Shown here in pieces: positions 26,008 through 34,301 of a stretch of 64,000 nucleotides of DNA (position 1 is the first letter of the stretch; every line of letters starts with the position of its first letter). Below the pieces are notes generated by a model. The model worked only from the letters and a program-made list of their open reading frames with translations, did not search any database and was not told the DNA's origin. Source of the DNA: Cohnella sp. SGD-V74. Lineage in GTDB: Bacteria; Bacillota; Bacilli; Paenibacillales; Paenibacillaceae. The stretch spans positions 496,001 through 560,000 of the forward strand of contig NZ_PVYW01000002.1 of the NCBI RefSeq assembly GCF_003001675.1, written 5' to 3'. The translations under genes were made by a program, and so were the position numbers.

Positions 26008-27069
26008 TTAATCCAGAATCATTTCCTTGCGCTGCTCCGACGAATCGTAGATCGCCTGAATGATCCGGGAAGTCAGAATCGCCGCGTCGATATGGGACGG
26101 CAGCTTCTCTCCGGTGCGGATGCTGCGCAGGAAGGCGTCGATCTCGTTCTGGAACATGTCGCTCGTGCGGAACTTCGGCGTCGATTCGATCAGCGCCCCG
26201 TTGCTGGCCCCGTAGAGCTTGAAATCCTGGCCGTACTGAAGGCGGATACCCGCCTTATCGCCCAGAAAATCGATATACATCTCAGGAACTCCGATGTTCT
26301 GCGCCCAGGCTCCGTTCAGCGAGATCGTCGGTCCTTCCGTGCGGACGAGCGCCGTCACGAAGTCGTCGACGTCGTACGTTCCTTCCGGGTTCGGCGGACC
26401 GGCCCACATGTCCACATACGCGTAGTTGGCCAGATCCGCGCCCAGCTTGCTGTAAGCTTGGCCCGAGACGGTTCGCGGCAGAGGGTCGCCCAGACAGTAC
26501 ATGACGAGGTCGAGAAAATGGACGCCCCAATCGATCAGAGCCCCGCCCCCGGCGATCGCCTTCGTCGTGAACGGGCCGCCGAGCCCGGGAATGGAACGAT
26601 GAGCGCGGAAGCTGACGTATACATGGTAGACTTCTCCAAGCTCGCCGGAGTCGATCATCCCCTTGATCACGTTAACGCCGTCGTTAAAGCGATTGACGAC
26701 GCCGATGTTGAGCGCCTTGCCGCTCTCGCGCTGCGCCTGCTGCATCTCCAGCGCTTCCGCGTAGGTGCGGGCCGCCGGCTTCTCGCACAGCACGTGTTTG
26801 CCCGCGCGCAAGCAGGCGATGGACAGCGGCGCATGCAGATGGTTCGGCGTGCAGATCGACACCGCCTCCACCTCGGGATCTTCGAGAATGACGCGATAGT
26901 CCGTAATCGCCTGGCCGCAGCCGAATTCGCGAACGGCCGCTTCCGCGCGCTCCGGATTAATGTCGCATAAATATTTGATCTCGGCGTCGGGATTACCGCA
27001 ATACGCCCGAATATGCTGACTGCTGGCGATCGCCCCGCAGCCGATTACCGCCACTTTGATTTTGCCCAT
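26008..27069 (-). CDS. Gfo/Idh/MocA-family NAD(P)-dependent sugar oxidoreductase
   Basis: The 353 residues comprise a Rossmann domain (VAVIGCGAIASSQH, about 5-18), the catalytic EKP motif in HVLCEKPAARTYAEAL (about 92-107), and the C-terminal sheet domain (GGALIDWGVHFLDLVMY, with the conserved Asp and His). Such enzymes oxidise, reduce or epimerise sugars and sugar derivatives; 2,7-anhydro-sialic acid oxidoreductases belong here too. It overlaps closely with the upstream permease (6 bases between stop and start), tying it to the importer. Confidence 0.92.
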   Translation of the reverse strand: MGKIKVAVIGCGAIASSQHIRAYCGNPDAEIKYLCDINPERAEAAVREFGCGQAITDYRVILEDPEVEAVSICTPNHLHAPLSIACLRAGKHVLCEKPAARTYAEALEMQQAQRESGKALNIGVVNRFNDGVNVIKGMIDSGELGEVYHVYVSFRAHRSIPGLGGPFTTKAIAGGGALIDWGVHFLDLVMYCLGDPLPRTVSGQAYSKLGADLANYAYVDMWAGPPNPEGTYDVDDFVTALVRTEGPTISLNGAWAQNIGVPEMYIDFLGDKAGIRLQYGQDFKLYGASNGALIESTPKFRTSDMFQNEIDAFLRSIRTGEKLPSHIDAAILTSRIIQAIYDSSEQRKEMILD

Positions 27070-27075
27070 GCACGG

Positions 27076-27939
27076 TCACCCCTTGATCCCGGTTAGCTTA
27101 ATGCCTTCGATGAATTGCTTCTGCGCGAAGAAGAACAGCACGATGATCGGCAGCGTGAACATCGCCGAAGCCGCCATCAGCTTCTCCCACATAATATAGT
27201 GGGTCTGCATGAACGCATACAGCCCGAGCGAAAGCGTATAGTCCTTCTCATTGTTCAGATACAGCAGCGGGCCGAGGAAGTCCGACCAGGTCGCCAGAAA
27301 CAGCAGGACGCCTACCGTCGCGATGATCGGCTTGCTGAGCGGCATCAGAATTTGCAGGTAGATGCGCAGCTCGGAAGCGCCGTCGATTTTGGCGGAATGG
27401 ATGAGCGATACCGGCAGCGTCATGAAGAACTGCCGCAGCAAGAAGATGTAATACCCCGCCCCGGCGCTCAGAAACGCGGGCAGGATCAGCGGCATATACG
27501 AGCCGATCATGCCGAGCTTGCCCCAGATGATATACGTCGGAATCATCGTGACTTGATAAGGGAGCAGAAGCGTTCCGATGACAAGCGCGAAAATGACGTT
27601 CTTGCCTTTCCATTCGATATGCGAGCACGCGTAGGCGACCAGCGGAGCCGATATCAGCACTCCGATGACGCACATGATGGAGATGAAAAAGGTGTTCCAG
27701 GTCATGCCGAGAAAGTTGATCTCGCGGAAGACGTCGACGTAATTTTCCCAGCGCGGTTGCTTCGGGAAGAGCACCGGAGGATTGGCGTACAAATCCTTGT
27801 CGGACTTGATCGAAGTCAGCAGTAGCCACAGGATCGGCATGACGAACACGGCGCTGAACGCCGCAAGGAACAGATGGGGCACGAAGCGGCGAATGCCTTT
27901 GCCCGCGCCGCCGCCGAATGAACCGGTTGCCGAACTCAT
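27076..27939 (-). CDS. Sugar ABC permease, MalG/UgpE type (locus 3)
   Basis: The 287-residue protein has a cytoplasmic N-terminus rich in Gly/Ser, six membrane segments and the EAA loop SLIHSAKIDGASELRIYLQI, ending in FIEGIKLTGIKG. It belongs to the classic MalG/UgpE branch rather than the YtcP branch of loci 1 and 2. Its start codon lies one base past the stop of the partner permease, indicating coupling. The cognate ATPase is not in the window. Confidence 0.93.
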   Translation of the reverse strand: MSSATGSFGGGAGKGIRRFVPHLFLAAFSAVFVMPILWLLLTSIKSDKDLYANPPVLFPKQPRWENYVDVFREINFLGMTWNTFFISIMCVIGVLISAPLVAYACSHIEWKGKNVIFALVIGTLLLPYQVTMIPTYIIWGKLGMIGSYMPLILPAFLSAGAGYYIFLLRQFFMTLPVSLIHSAKIDGASELRIYLQILMPLSKPIIATVGVLLFLATWSDFLGPLLYLNNEKDYTLSLGLYAFMQTHYIMWEKLMAASAMFTLPIIVLFFFAQKQFIEGIKLTGIKG

Positions 27940-27940
27940 G

Positions 27941-28840
27941 TCAATCCCCCCCGTAAGTCACCCATCGGTTGGATGAGCGGAAGATCAGATAGGTCACGAT
28001 GGACGTAATCAGGAACAGCACCCACGCCATCGCGCTGGCATGCCCCATCCGGAAGTCGACGAACGCTTCCCGGTAGAGCAGCACCGCGTAGAACAGAAGC
28101 GACTTCTCCGGTCCCGCCATCGTCTGGTTGGCGCCGGAATTCGTCATCGACGCCAGCATGAATGCCTGCGCGAAGTACTGGAAGTACGTGATCAATCCCA
28201 TGATCAGCTGGAATAAAATGATCGGCGAAATGCTGGGCAGCGTAATGCTGAGAAACTTGCGTACTTTGCCCGCGCCGTCAATCTCCGCCGATTCGTACAA
28301 GCTTCTCGGCACGTCCTGCAGGGAAGCGAGGAAGATGATCATGATGCCGCCGGCTCCCCAGGCTCCCATCAGAATGAGCGAAGGCTTCGTCCAGACCGGA
28401 TCGAGCAGCCAGTTCGGTCCCCGTATGCCGAGGTAGCCGAGCGCCGTATTGATAAGACCGCTTTTCGGATTAAGCACCCACATCCAGACGAGCGACGTCG
28501 CGATAGCCGGGACGATCGAAGGAATATAGTACAAGGTGCGGTAGATGGACTGGCCGCGAACCTTCATATTCAGCATTTGGGCGAGCAGCAGCCCAACGAT
28601 CAGGCTGATCGGCGTAGCGAACAAGACCATGTAAAGCGTATTGGCGATGCTCTTCCAGACGTCCTTCTCCTGGAACACCCAACGGTAGTTGTCCAGTCCG
28701 ACCCAGGAAGGAGACTTGAACATGTTGAAGTCCGTGAAGCTGTAGACGAGCGATGCGCCGATCGGATACAAGGTGAACGCAATAAAACCGATCAGGAACG
28801 GACTGGAGAACAGCAGTCCGGTAAGGGTCGCTCTTTTCAT
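27941..28840 (-). CDS. Sugar ABC permease, MalF/UgpA type (locus 3)
   Basis: The 299-residue membrane protein shows FLIGFIAFTLYPIGASLVYS in the first segment, six hydrophobic segments and the EAA loop RSLYESAEIDGAGKVRKFLS. ATG 28840 follows GGAGGTGA. With the next permease it forms the channel for the ligand bound by the lipoprotein encoded upstream. A stable hairpin separates it from the binding-protein gene. Confidence 0.93.
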   Translation of the reverse strand: MKRATLTGLLFSSPFLIGFIAFTLYPIGASLVYSFTDFNMFKSPSWVGLDNYRWVFQEKDVWKSIANTLYMVLFATPISLIVGLLLAQMLNMKVRGQSIYRTLYYIPSIVPAIATSLVWMWVLNPKSGLINTALGYLGIRGPNWLLDPVWTKPSLILMGAWGAGGIMIIFLASLQDVPRSLYESAEIDGAGKVRKFLSITLPSISPIILFQLIMGLITYFQYFAQAFMLASMTNSGANQTMAGPEKSLLFYAVLLYREAFVDFRMGHASAMAWVLFLITSIVTYLIFRSSNRWVTYGGD

Positions 28841-28882
28841 ATCGGGTCACCTCCGTATCTTGGAGCGGATGGAGCTGTACAA

Positions 28883-28930
28883 GCGCAACAGCCGGGGGCC
28901 CGGATTCGGAACCCCCAACCGTTCGTGCGC
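28883..28930 (-). other. Stem-loop between binding-protein and permease genes
   Basis: GCGCAACAGCCGGGGG (28883-28898) can pair, with G-T pairs and a few bulges, with CCCCCAACCGTTCGTGCGC (28912-28930). There is no T-run. Such hairpins after binding-protein genes, as between malE and malF, protect the upstream mRNA and keep the binding protein in excess. Confidence 0.55.
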
Positions 28931-30270
28931 TATTTCAGAAATTCCGCCAGCTTGCCTTCGAGCACGCTCATCGTTTCGTCCGGCGTTTTCTTCAAGTTGA
29001 ACATCAGCTCAAGCTCTTCGCCCAACAGCTTGTCGAAGTCGCTGCGCTTGGCGAAATGCGGAATCGACTTCAGGTTCGGGCTTTCGGTCAGCGGCATAAT
29101 CTGCTCCGAATCGACCATGTCCTTCATGGCCGGCTGCGCCATCGCGCTCTTCGTCGCCGGGATGTTGCCCATCAGCGACATGAATTTCGCCAGCGGCTCC
29201 GGCGAGTACAGGTACTTCATGAACTCCCAGGCTCCGTCAACGTTTTTGCTCGTCTTCGCGATGTAGAAGATGGAGCTGCTGACGAGTCCGCCGCCGGCCG
29301 TCTCCGGCTTGCCGTCCAGATAAGGCAGCGGGGCGATGCCGTAATCGACGTCGATGTTCATGTTCTTGATATGGGCGGACAGCCACGGTCCGTCGAAGCG
29401 GATCGCTTGCTTGCCCGTCAGGAACGGATCGGTCGGGTCCAGCCACTTGCCGGCCGCTTGCAGCTGGCGGATGTTGTCCACGCCAAATTGGGTATTGTAG
29501 TCGTAGATCATCTGCATGGCGGCCTTCGTGCTCTCGTTGTTGAACGTCAGCTCCTTGGCGCCCTCGCTCAAGTAGGCAGAGCCGAAGCCGTGAGCCAAGG
29601 CGTTGAACAGATAGGCCTCGGACGGATAAGATGGGAAGCCGATGACTTCGATAGAGCCGTCGCCGTTGACCTTCGTCGTCTTCAGGGCGACATCGTACAG
29701 CTCTTTGCTCGTTTTCGGCGGCTCGGAGTAGCCCGCGTCGGCAAGCAGCTTTTTATTGTAGTACATAATGGAGAAGTTCGCGTTCAGCGGCAGGGAATAC
29801 AGCTTGTCGTCGAATCGGCCGGATTCCAAGGCGGCAGGGATGAAATCGGACACATCGTAGCCGTCTCTGGCGATCAGATCGTCGAGCGGCAGCGCGATGC
29901 CTTGCTGAGCGTACTGGGGAACGACCCAGTCGAAGGAGTCGGTCAAGTCGGGGCCGTTGCCCCCGGCGATGGCGACCTTGATCTTCTGCTCGTCGGGCAC
30001 GGACAGCCCTTCTACCGTATATTTGTCCTGGCTGGCGTTGAAGTCTTGAATGATCTGTTCCAGCGCTTCGCCTTCGGCTCCGCCCCACAAATACCATACC
30101 GATACTTTCGATTTTTCCCCCGCGGGCTTGCCGGACTCGCTTGCGGATGAAGACGGAGAGGCGCTGCCTTTATTCCCGTTATCGCTGCCGCTGCACGCGG
30201 ACAGCACACCCGCAACCATCATAACGACAACCAGAAGCAATGACGCTTTTCTACCTTGCTTTGCATTCAT
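28930..30270 (-). CDS. Sugar-binding lipoprotein, family 1 (locus 3)
   Basis: The 446-residue protein has a lipobox VLSAC (Cys26), a Ser/Gly-rich linker and a family-1 binding fold of the UgpB/MalE branch (KVSVWYLWGGAEGEALEQII, FNASQDKYTVEGL, PLNANFSIMYYNKKLL). It is smaller than the binding proteins of loci 1 and 2 and goes with UgpA/UgpE-type permeases. It begins 182 bases behind nanE on the same strand. Together with nanE, a ROK kinase and an RpiR regulator it suggests an amino sugar as ligand, which is inference. Confidence 0.92.
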   Translation of the reverse strand: MNAKQGRKASLLLVVVMMVAGVLSACSGSDNGNKGSASPSSSASESGKPAGEKSKVSVWYLWGGAEGEALEQIIQDFNASQDKYTVEGLSVPDEQKIKVAIAGGNGPDLTDSFDWVVPQYAQQGIALPLDDLIARDGYDVSDFIPAALESGRFDDKLYSLPLNANFSIMYYNKKLLADAGYSEPPKTSKELYDVALKTTKVNGDGSIEVIGFPSYPSEAYLFNALAHGFGSAYLSEGAKELTFNNESTKAAMQMIYDYNTQFGVDNIRQLQAAGKWLDPTDPFLTGKQAIRFDGPWLSAHIKNMNIDVDYGIAPLPYLDGKPETAGGGLVSSSIFYIAKTSKNVDGAWEFMKYLYSPEPLAKFMSLMGNIPATKSAMAQPAMKDMVDSEQIMPLTESPNLKSIPHFAKRSDFDKLLGEELELMFNLKKTPDETMSVLEGKLAEFLK

Positions 30271-30451
30271 GCTTGTTCACCCTCGCTTTGAATGATAATT
30301 TTCTCTTGTCATCATTTCTCTTGCGAACTGCAGACCGCTTCCCCCCTCCACACCCCCTTCAATTAGTCAAAATAGCAAACATTATTTCTTTTTTCGATAA
30401 ACAATAGGAGGAATTATCCGCCAATTGAGATTAAAGGAAGACAGCTTCCGG

Positions 30452-31162
30452 TTATTGCGCCAACTCCCGCTGCGACGCCGAACGGATCGCGCCCACGAAT
30501 CTGCGGGTAATTTCCTGAGGACGGGTAATCGCCGTCCCGACGACAACGGCATGCGCACCGGCTTGCAGACAAGCCGTGCATTCCTCGATCGTCCAGATCT
30601 TCCCCTCTGCCAGCACCGGCACTTCGCGCAGCGCGGCCAACCGCCCGACCAGCTCGATATCGGGCTCATCCTGCTGCGGGCTGTGCGGGGTGTAACCCGA
30701 CAGCGTAGTCGATACGAGATCGACGCCAAGCTTCATCGCCGCGACCCCTTCTTCGAAAGTGGATACGTCGGCCACGATCCGCACTTGCGGACATTCCTCG
30801 CGGATCGACGCGATCAATTCCGCCAGCGTCCGTCCGTCCGGTCTTGGCAGCGAAGTGGCGTCCAAGGCGACGAACTCCGCTCCCGCCTCCGCGATCTCCT
30901 TCACCTCGAGCATGGTCGGCGTGATGTACACGTCCGAATCGGGGTAATGCTTCTTGTACAGTCCGATAATCGGCAGCCCGCATGCCTGTTTAATCGCTTT
31001 CACGTCTTGCGGCGTGTTGGCCCGGATCGCTACCGCTCCTCCTTCCGCAGCCGCAACCGCCATGGCCGCCATATGCTCGGGACCGTACAACGGCTCGCCG
31101 TCCAGAGCTTGGCAGGAAACGATAAGCCCTCCCGCTATTTCTTCAATAAGGTTTCGAGTCAT
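30452..31162 (-). CDS. nanE: N-acetylmannosamine-6-phosphate 2-epimerase
   Basis: The 236-residue TIM-barrel enzyme converts ManNAc-6-phosphate to GlcNAc-6-phosphate in sialic acid and ManNAc breakdown. Family landmarks are GGLIVSCQALDGEPL near the start, AVAIRANTPQDVKAIK, PIIGLYKKHYPDSDVYITPT, FVALDATSLPRPDG and VLAEGKIWT, and the length is typical. The open frame extends to 31660, but ATG 31162 with AGGTGA before it gives the normal NanE N-terminus. No NanA lyase, NagA or NagB is in the window, so its substrate may come from ManNAc rather than sialic acid. Confidence 0.95.
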   Translation of the reverse strand: MTRNLIEEIAGGLIVSCQALDGEPLYGPEHMAAMAVAAAEGGAVAIRANTPQDVKAIKQACGLPIIGLYKKHYPDSDVYITPTMLEVKEIAEAGAEFVALDATSLPRPDGRTLAELIASIREECPQVRIVADVSTFEEGVAAMKLGVDLVSTTLSGYTPHSPQQDEPDIELVGRLAALREVPVLAEGKIWTIEECTACLQAGAHAVVVGTAITRPQEITRRFVGAIRSASQRELAQ

Positions 31163-31317
31163 TCCATCACCTGTTATCCCTGAGTTTGCACCGATAGATT
31201 CGGATTCGCTATTGCACTGCGATGGCCTCATTATAACAGCAGCCTTTTCGAAATTAAAGATATTTTTTTTATTTTTAAATATAAAAGTGGATCTAACCTC
31301 CATTTTGTCGATTGCTG

Positions 31318-31326
31318 TGCTATAAT
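31318..31326 (+). promoter_or_regulatory. Extended -10 promoter of the DUF4127 gene
   Basis: TGCTATAAT is a perfect extended -10 element 88 bases before the start codon. No good -35 hexamer is present, as is common with extended -10 promoters. The flanking 31240-31290 stretch is strikingly AT-rich for this genome and may hold regulator sites for both divergent genes. Confidence 0.6.
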
Positions 31327-31414
31327 GAACTTGCTCTGATTCCCAATAGAGGCGCACGTTCGCAAAGTCCGGCTCCGGCTTTCGGGAACTGCCGCCAATG
31401 AAGGAGATTCGTCC

Positions 31415-32980
31415 ATGACTGCTATCGTTTATGTGCCTTTGGATGAAAGACCTTGCAATGCCGATTATCCGCTGCAAATCGCCGCCGCGACCGATCTGAA
31501 CCTGATCGTGCCGCCCCGGGAGCTGCTCGGACGCAAGAAACAGCCCGCCGATACCGGACGGCTCGCCTCCTGGCTGACAGGGCAGGCCGCCGAGGCTGAC
31601 GTGCTGATCGTATCGATCGACATGCTCGTCTACGGAGGCATCGTGCCGTCCCGGCTTCACCAGTGGAGCTTGGAGGAATGCTCCAGGCGGCTAAGCGCGC
31701 TGGAGGAATGCAAGCGCGTGAATCCAGAGCTGAAAATATACGCCTTCAACTTGATCATGAGGGCTCCGGCTTACAGCAGCAGCGAAGAAGAACCGGATTA
31801 TTACGCCGATTACGGCGCGCAGCTGTCCCGCAGCGGCTGGCTTCGGGACAAGGAACGCCGCGACGGCTTGACCGACGAGGAGGCGCGCGAACTGGAGCGG
31901 ATCTCCGCATCCTTGCCGGAAGAAGTATATGAAGATTTCACCCGCCGCCGGGCCACGAATGCGGAGGTCAACCGATTAAGCGTAGAGCTGGCGCGGGACG
32001 GCGCGATCGACTTCCTGATCATTCCGCTCGACGACAACGCCAAGTACGGCTACACGTCCGCGGAGCAGCGGAAGCTGCTGCTGACGATCGAGCGGGAAGG
32101 ATTGCTTGACCGGGTGCACATGTATCCGGGAGCGGACGAGATCGGGTGCACGCTGTTCGCGCGCGTCTTATGCGAGCTGAAGGGCTATCGGCCCGAGGTG
32201 TTCATCCGCCACTCCGCGACGAACGGACCGTTCGTTATTCCGAAGTACGAGGATCGCAGCCTCGGAGAAAGCCTGAAATCCCATCTCACCGCGATGGGCG
32301 CGTTCATCGCCGACAACTCGCTCGAGGCCGACGTCGTGCTGATGATCAACTCGGCTCCGGTCGGCGCCTCTGACATGGCGGAGACGGACGGAGCTTACGG
32401 AGACCGCCATGCCGCCTACTTCTCCGAGGTCGGACTCCGGGAGTTCGCCCTGGCTATCCAGACTTACAGCGACAAGGGCAAGCTCGTCGCGCTGGCGGAC
32501 GTCGCTGCCTGCAACGGCGGAGACGAGCCTCTATTGAAGCTGCTGTCTTCATCCGGCTTGCTCTCCCGCCTGTCGGCATACGCCGGCTGGAACACCTCGG
32601 GCAACTCGCTCGGCACCGTGATTTCCCATGCGATCGTGGAGTCGTATTACCGACGCCAAGGCTCCGCCGCGGACAGCGACTTCGAGCAGACCCGGGCGCT
32701 AAGCAGCAGACTGTTCTATGTATCCCGGCTGCTGGAGGACTGGGGATACCAAGCCGTCATTCGTACCGATATCGTAAAAAACCGTCTGGCGGAAATGGGC
32801 GGCGGCTACTTCCGCATCGCGCATATCCAGGACGAGGTAACGGCGCTTATTCACGAACGGCTGGAGCAATTTCTGGCGCAGCATGCGGCAGGTCTTGTTC
32901 CCGGCGAGGTAAGGGTGACGGAAGTCGCGCTGCCCTGGAATCGGATGTTCGAGGTCTCCTTCCGATTGGAAATCGCGTAA
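31415..32980 (+). CDS. DUF4127 family protein
   Basis: The 521-residue protein matches the DUF4127 pattern: IVYVPLDERPCNADYPLQIA at the N-terminus, VSIDMLVYGGIVPSRLH, YAFNLIMRAPAYSS, FLIIPLDDNAKYGYT, YPGADEIGCTLFAR and LADVAACNGGDEPLL. The many conserved Asp, Asn and Gly residues suggest a catalytic, possibly metal-dependent enzyme, but I know of no established reaction. It has no signal peptide. It is divergent from nanE across 252 bases and converges on the ROK kinase gene, so it probably acts in the same amino-sugar pathway. AAGGAG precedes the start. Confidence 0.88.
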   Translation: MTAIVYVPLDERPCNADYPLQIAAATDLNLIVPPRELLGRKKQPADTGRLASWLTGQAAEADVLIVSIDMLVYGGIVPSRLHQWSLEECSRRLSALEECKRVNPELKIYAFNLIMRAPAYSSSEEEPDYYADYGAQLSRSGWLRDKERRDGLTDEEARELERISASLPEEVYEDFTRRRATNAEVNRLSVELARDGAIDFLIIPLDDNAKYGYTSAEQRKLLLTIEREGLLDRVHMYPGADEIGCTLFARVLCELKGYRPEVFIRHSATNGPFVIPKYEDRSLGESLKSHLTAMGAFIADNSLEADVVLMINSAPVGASDMAETDGAYGDRHAAYFSEVGLREFALAIQTYSDKGKLVALADVAACNGGDEPLLKLLSSSGLLSRLSAYAGWNTSGNSLGTVISHAIVESYYRRQGSAADSDFEQTRALSSRLFYVSRLLEDWGYQAVIRTDIVKNRLAEMGGGYFRIAHIQDEVTALIHERLEQFLAQHAAGLVPGEVRVTEVALPWNRMFEVSFRLEIA

Positions 32981-32983
32981 GAC

Positions 32984-33039
32984 AAAGCCCCGCGAGAGCA
33001 GTACGGCCGAACGTGCCGCACCGCTCCCGCGGGGCTTTT
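32984..33039. terminator. Bidirectional terminator between DUF4127 and ROK genes
   Basis: AAAGCCCCGCGAGAGC (32984-32999) pairs with GCTCCCGCGGGGCTTT (33023-33038) with one mismatch, with TTTT on the plus side and TTT on the minus side. It serves both convergent genes. Confidence 0.85.
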
Positions 33040-33044
33040 CCTCT

Positions 33045-33992
33045 CTATTGTCCGTCGCTGTACAGCCAGACTTGCGCCGCCGCTCCGATTACTCCGGCAT
33101 CATTGCCTACGTAGGCGGGCAGCAGCCGGTAAGCGGACCTGACGCTGGGCGAAGTTCGGACGCGCACCTCCCGGTCCAACGCCTCCAGGAAGGAAGGCCC
33201 CGTCTCCGAGACGCCCCCTCCGACGATGACCGCCTGCGGGTTGCACATGTGGATGTAACCGGCGATCGCCGCGGCCAGGGCGCGGATCGCAACGTCCATC
33301 ACTCGAGCGGCTTGCGGATCGCCTCGAAGCCACGCCTGCGCAATCTCGCGAGAATCCGGCCGCCAAACCGGCGGCTCCGCGGATTCGGCGATCAGCTCGC
33401 GTCCGAGCCGGGCAATGCCCGAGCCGGAGGCGTACAGCTCGACGCACCCGTTGTTGCCGCAATTGTCGCAGCGCGGCCCGTTAAAGTCGACGGACACATG
33501 CCCCAGCTCTCCGGCGCAGCCTTGCGCTCCCCGCACGATTCGACCGGCTTCGACGATCGCGCCGCCGATTCCCGTTCCGAGCGCGACGCACAGGAAGCTG
33601 TCGAGCCCGCGGCCCGCACCGTATAGCTGCTCCGCGACGGCCACGACGTTCACGTCGTTGTCCACGTAGGCCGGCAAGCCGAACCGCTCTTCCACGCGCG
33701 ACTTGATCGACGTGCCGGTCCAGCCCGGGAGCTGATCTCCGGCAAAGGCAACCGTACCCGACGCAAAATCGATCTGCCCGGCGCTGCCTATGCCGATACC
33801 GGCGATGCCGGCGTCTCCGGGCAGCCGGCTCAGCGTCAGCTCGACTCCCGTCAGCACCTTCTCCATCACCTGGCCAGGACCCAGATGCGCTTCGGTTGGC
33901 ACCAGGTGACGGCAGATCACGCACCCTTCCCGGTCGACCGCGGCAACCTGGATTTTCGTTCCTCCGATATCCGCACCAATCGCGTATTCCAT
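33045..33992 (-). CDS. ROK-family sugar kinase (glucokinase or ManNAc kinase type)
   Basis: The 315-residue protein has the ATP-binding DIGGTK (residues 8-13), the phosphate-binding ALGTGIGGAIV, the acceptor motif CAGELGHVSVDF with the catalytic-site His, and the ROK zinc motif CDNCGNNGCVE. Such kinases phosphorylate glucose, ManNAc, GlcNAc or allose. Next to nanE, a ManNAc kinase (NanK role) is plausible because its product would be the NanE substrate; sequence alone cannot prove this. It has its own promoter and shares a terminator with the DUF4127 gene. Confidence 0.92.
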   Translation of the reverse strand: MEYAIGADIGGTKIQVAAVDREGCVICRHLVPTEAHLGPGQVMEKVLTGVELTLSRLPGDAGIAGIGIGSAGQIDFASGTVAFAGDQLPGWTGTSIKSRVEERFGLPAYVDNDVNVVAVAEQLYGAGRGLDSFLCVALGTGIGGAIVEAGRIVRGAQGCAGELGHVSVDFNGPRCDNCGNNGCVELYASGSGIARLGRELIAESAEPPVWRPDSREIAQAWLRGDPQAARVMDVAIRALAAAIAGYIHMCNPQAVIVGGGVSETGPSFLEALDREVRVRTSPSVRSAYRLLPAYVGNDAGVIGAAAQVWLYSDGQ

Positions 33993-34034
33993 GCTCTCCC
34001 TCCATTTTGCCGGAAATATCTTTTTATATAGTTA

Positions 34035-34062
34035 ATTATAGAGGATATAATCTCCAATTCAA
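34035..34062 (-). promoter_or_regulatory. Promoter of the ROK kinase gene
   Basis: On the minus strand TTGAAT (34062-34057) and a perfect TATAAT (34040-34035) are 16 bases apart, 43 bases before the start codon. Confidence 0.65.
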
Positions 34063-34091
34063 GACAAAGTTTACCGGTGCTCGGCTCTATT

Positions 34092-34263
34092 GGCGCTATC
34101 GGCCAGGGCGTGTATGCATACTCCGAAGATAGCAGATGTTGCCGAATGTTCGTTCCATGCAAGGAACTTTTGTGAAGGCGTACCGGGGGTACGTCAAGCA
34201 AAAGTGACGCAGCAGGGGGTGATAGATGCCCCTGAGCGGGTTTGCATACACGCCCTAGCGCCA
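34092..34263. repeat. 172-bp foldback element
   Basis: GGCGCTA (34092-34098) mirrors TAGCGCC (34257-34263), and AGGGCGTGTATGCA (34105-34118) mirrors 34244-34257 perfectly. Inside, CTTTTG...GCGTACC pairs with GGTACGT...CAAAAG around GGG. No gene is present. The left end (18 bases) and right end (10 bases) recur, fused together, at 45108-45139, so this is a dispersed element. It fills most of the 309-base gap between the RpiR regulator and the ROK gene. Confidence 0.8.
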
Positions 34264-34301
34264 CCGCTTATTTTTCCTCCAATAGCCCCGACAAAAGGGG
34301 A

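Noticed and set aside
25129-26970. A 613-codon plus-strand open frame across the two oxidoreductase genes
   Set aside because: It runs antisense to two genes with recognisable Gfo/Idh/MocA features and has the Arg-rich composition of a shadow frame.
31240-31290. RpiR operator shared by the nanE/DUF4127 spacer and the ROK promoter
   Set aside because: Both regions contain AAATATCTTT, but they are AT-rich and show no convincing inverted repeat, so the match may be chance.
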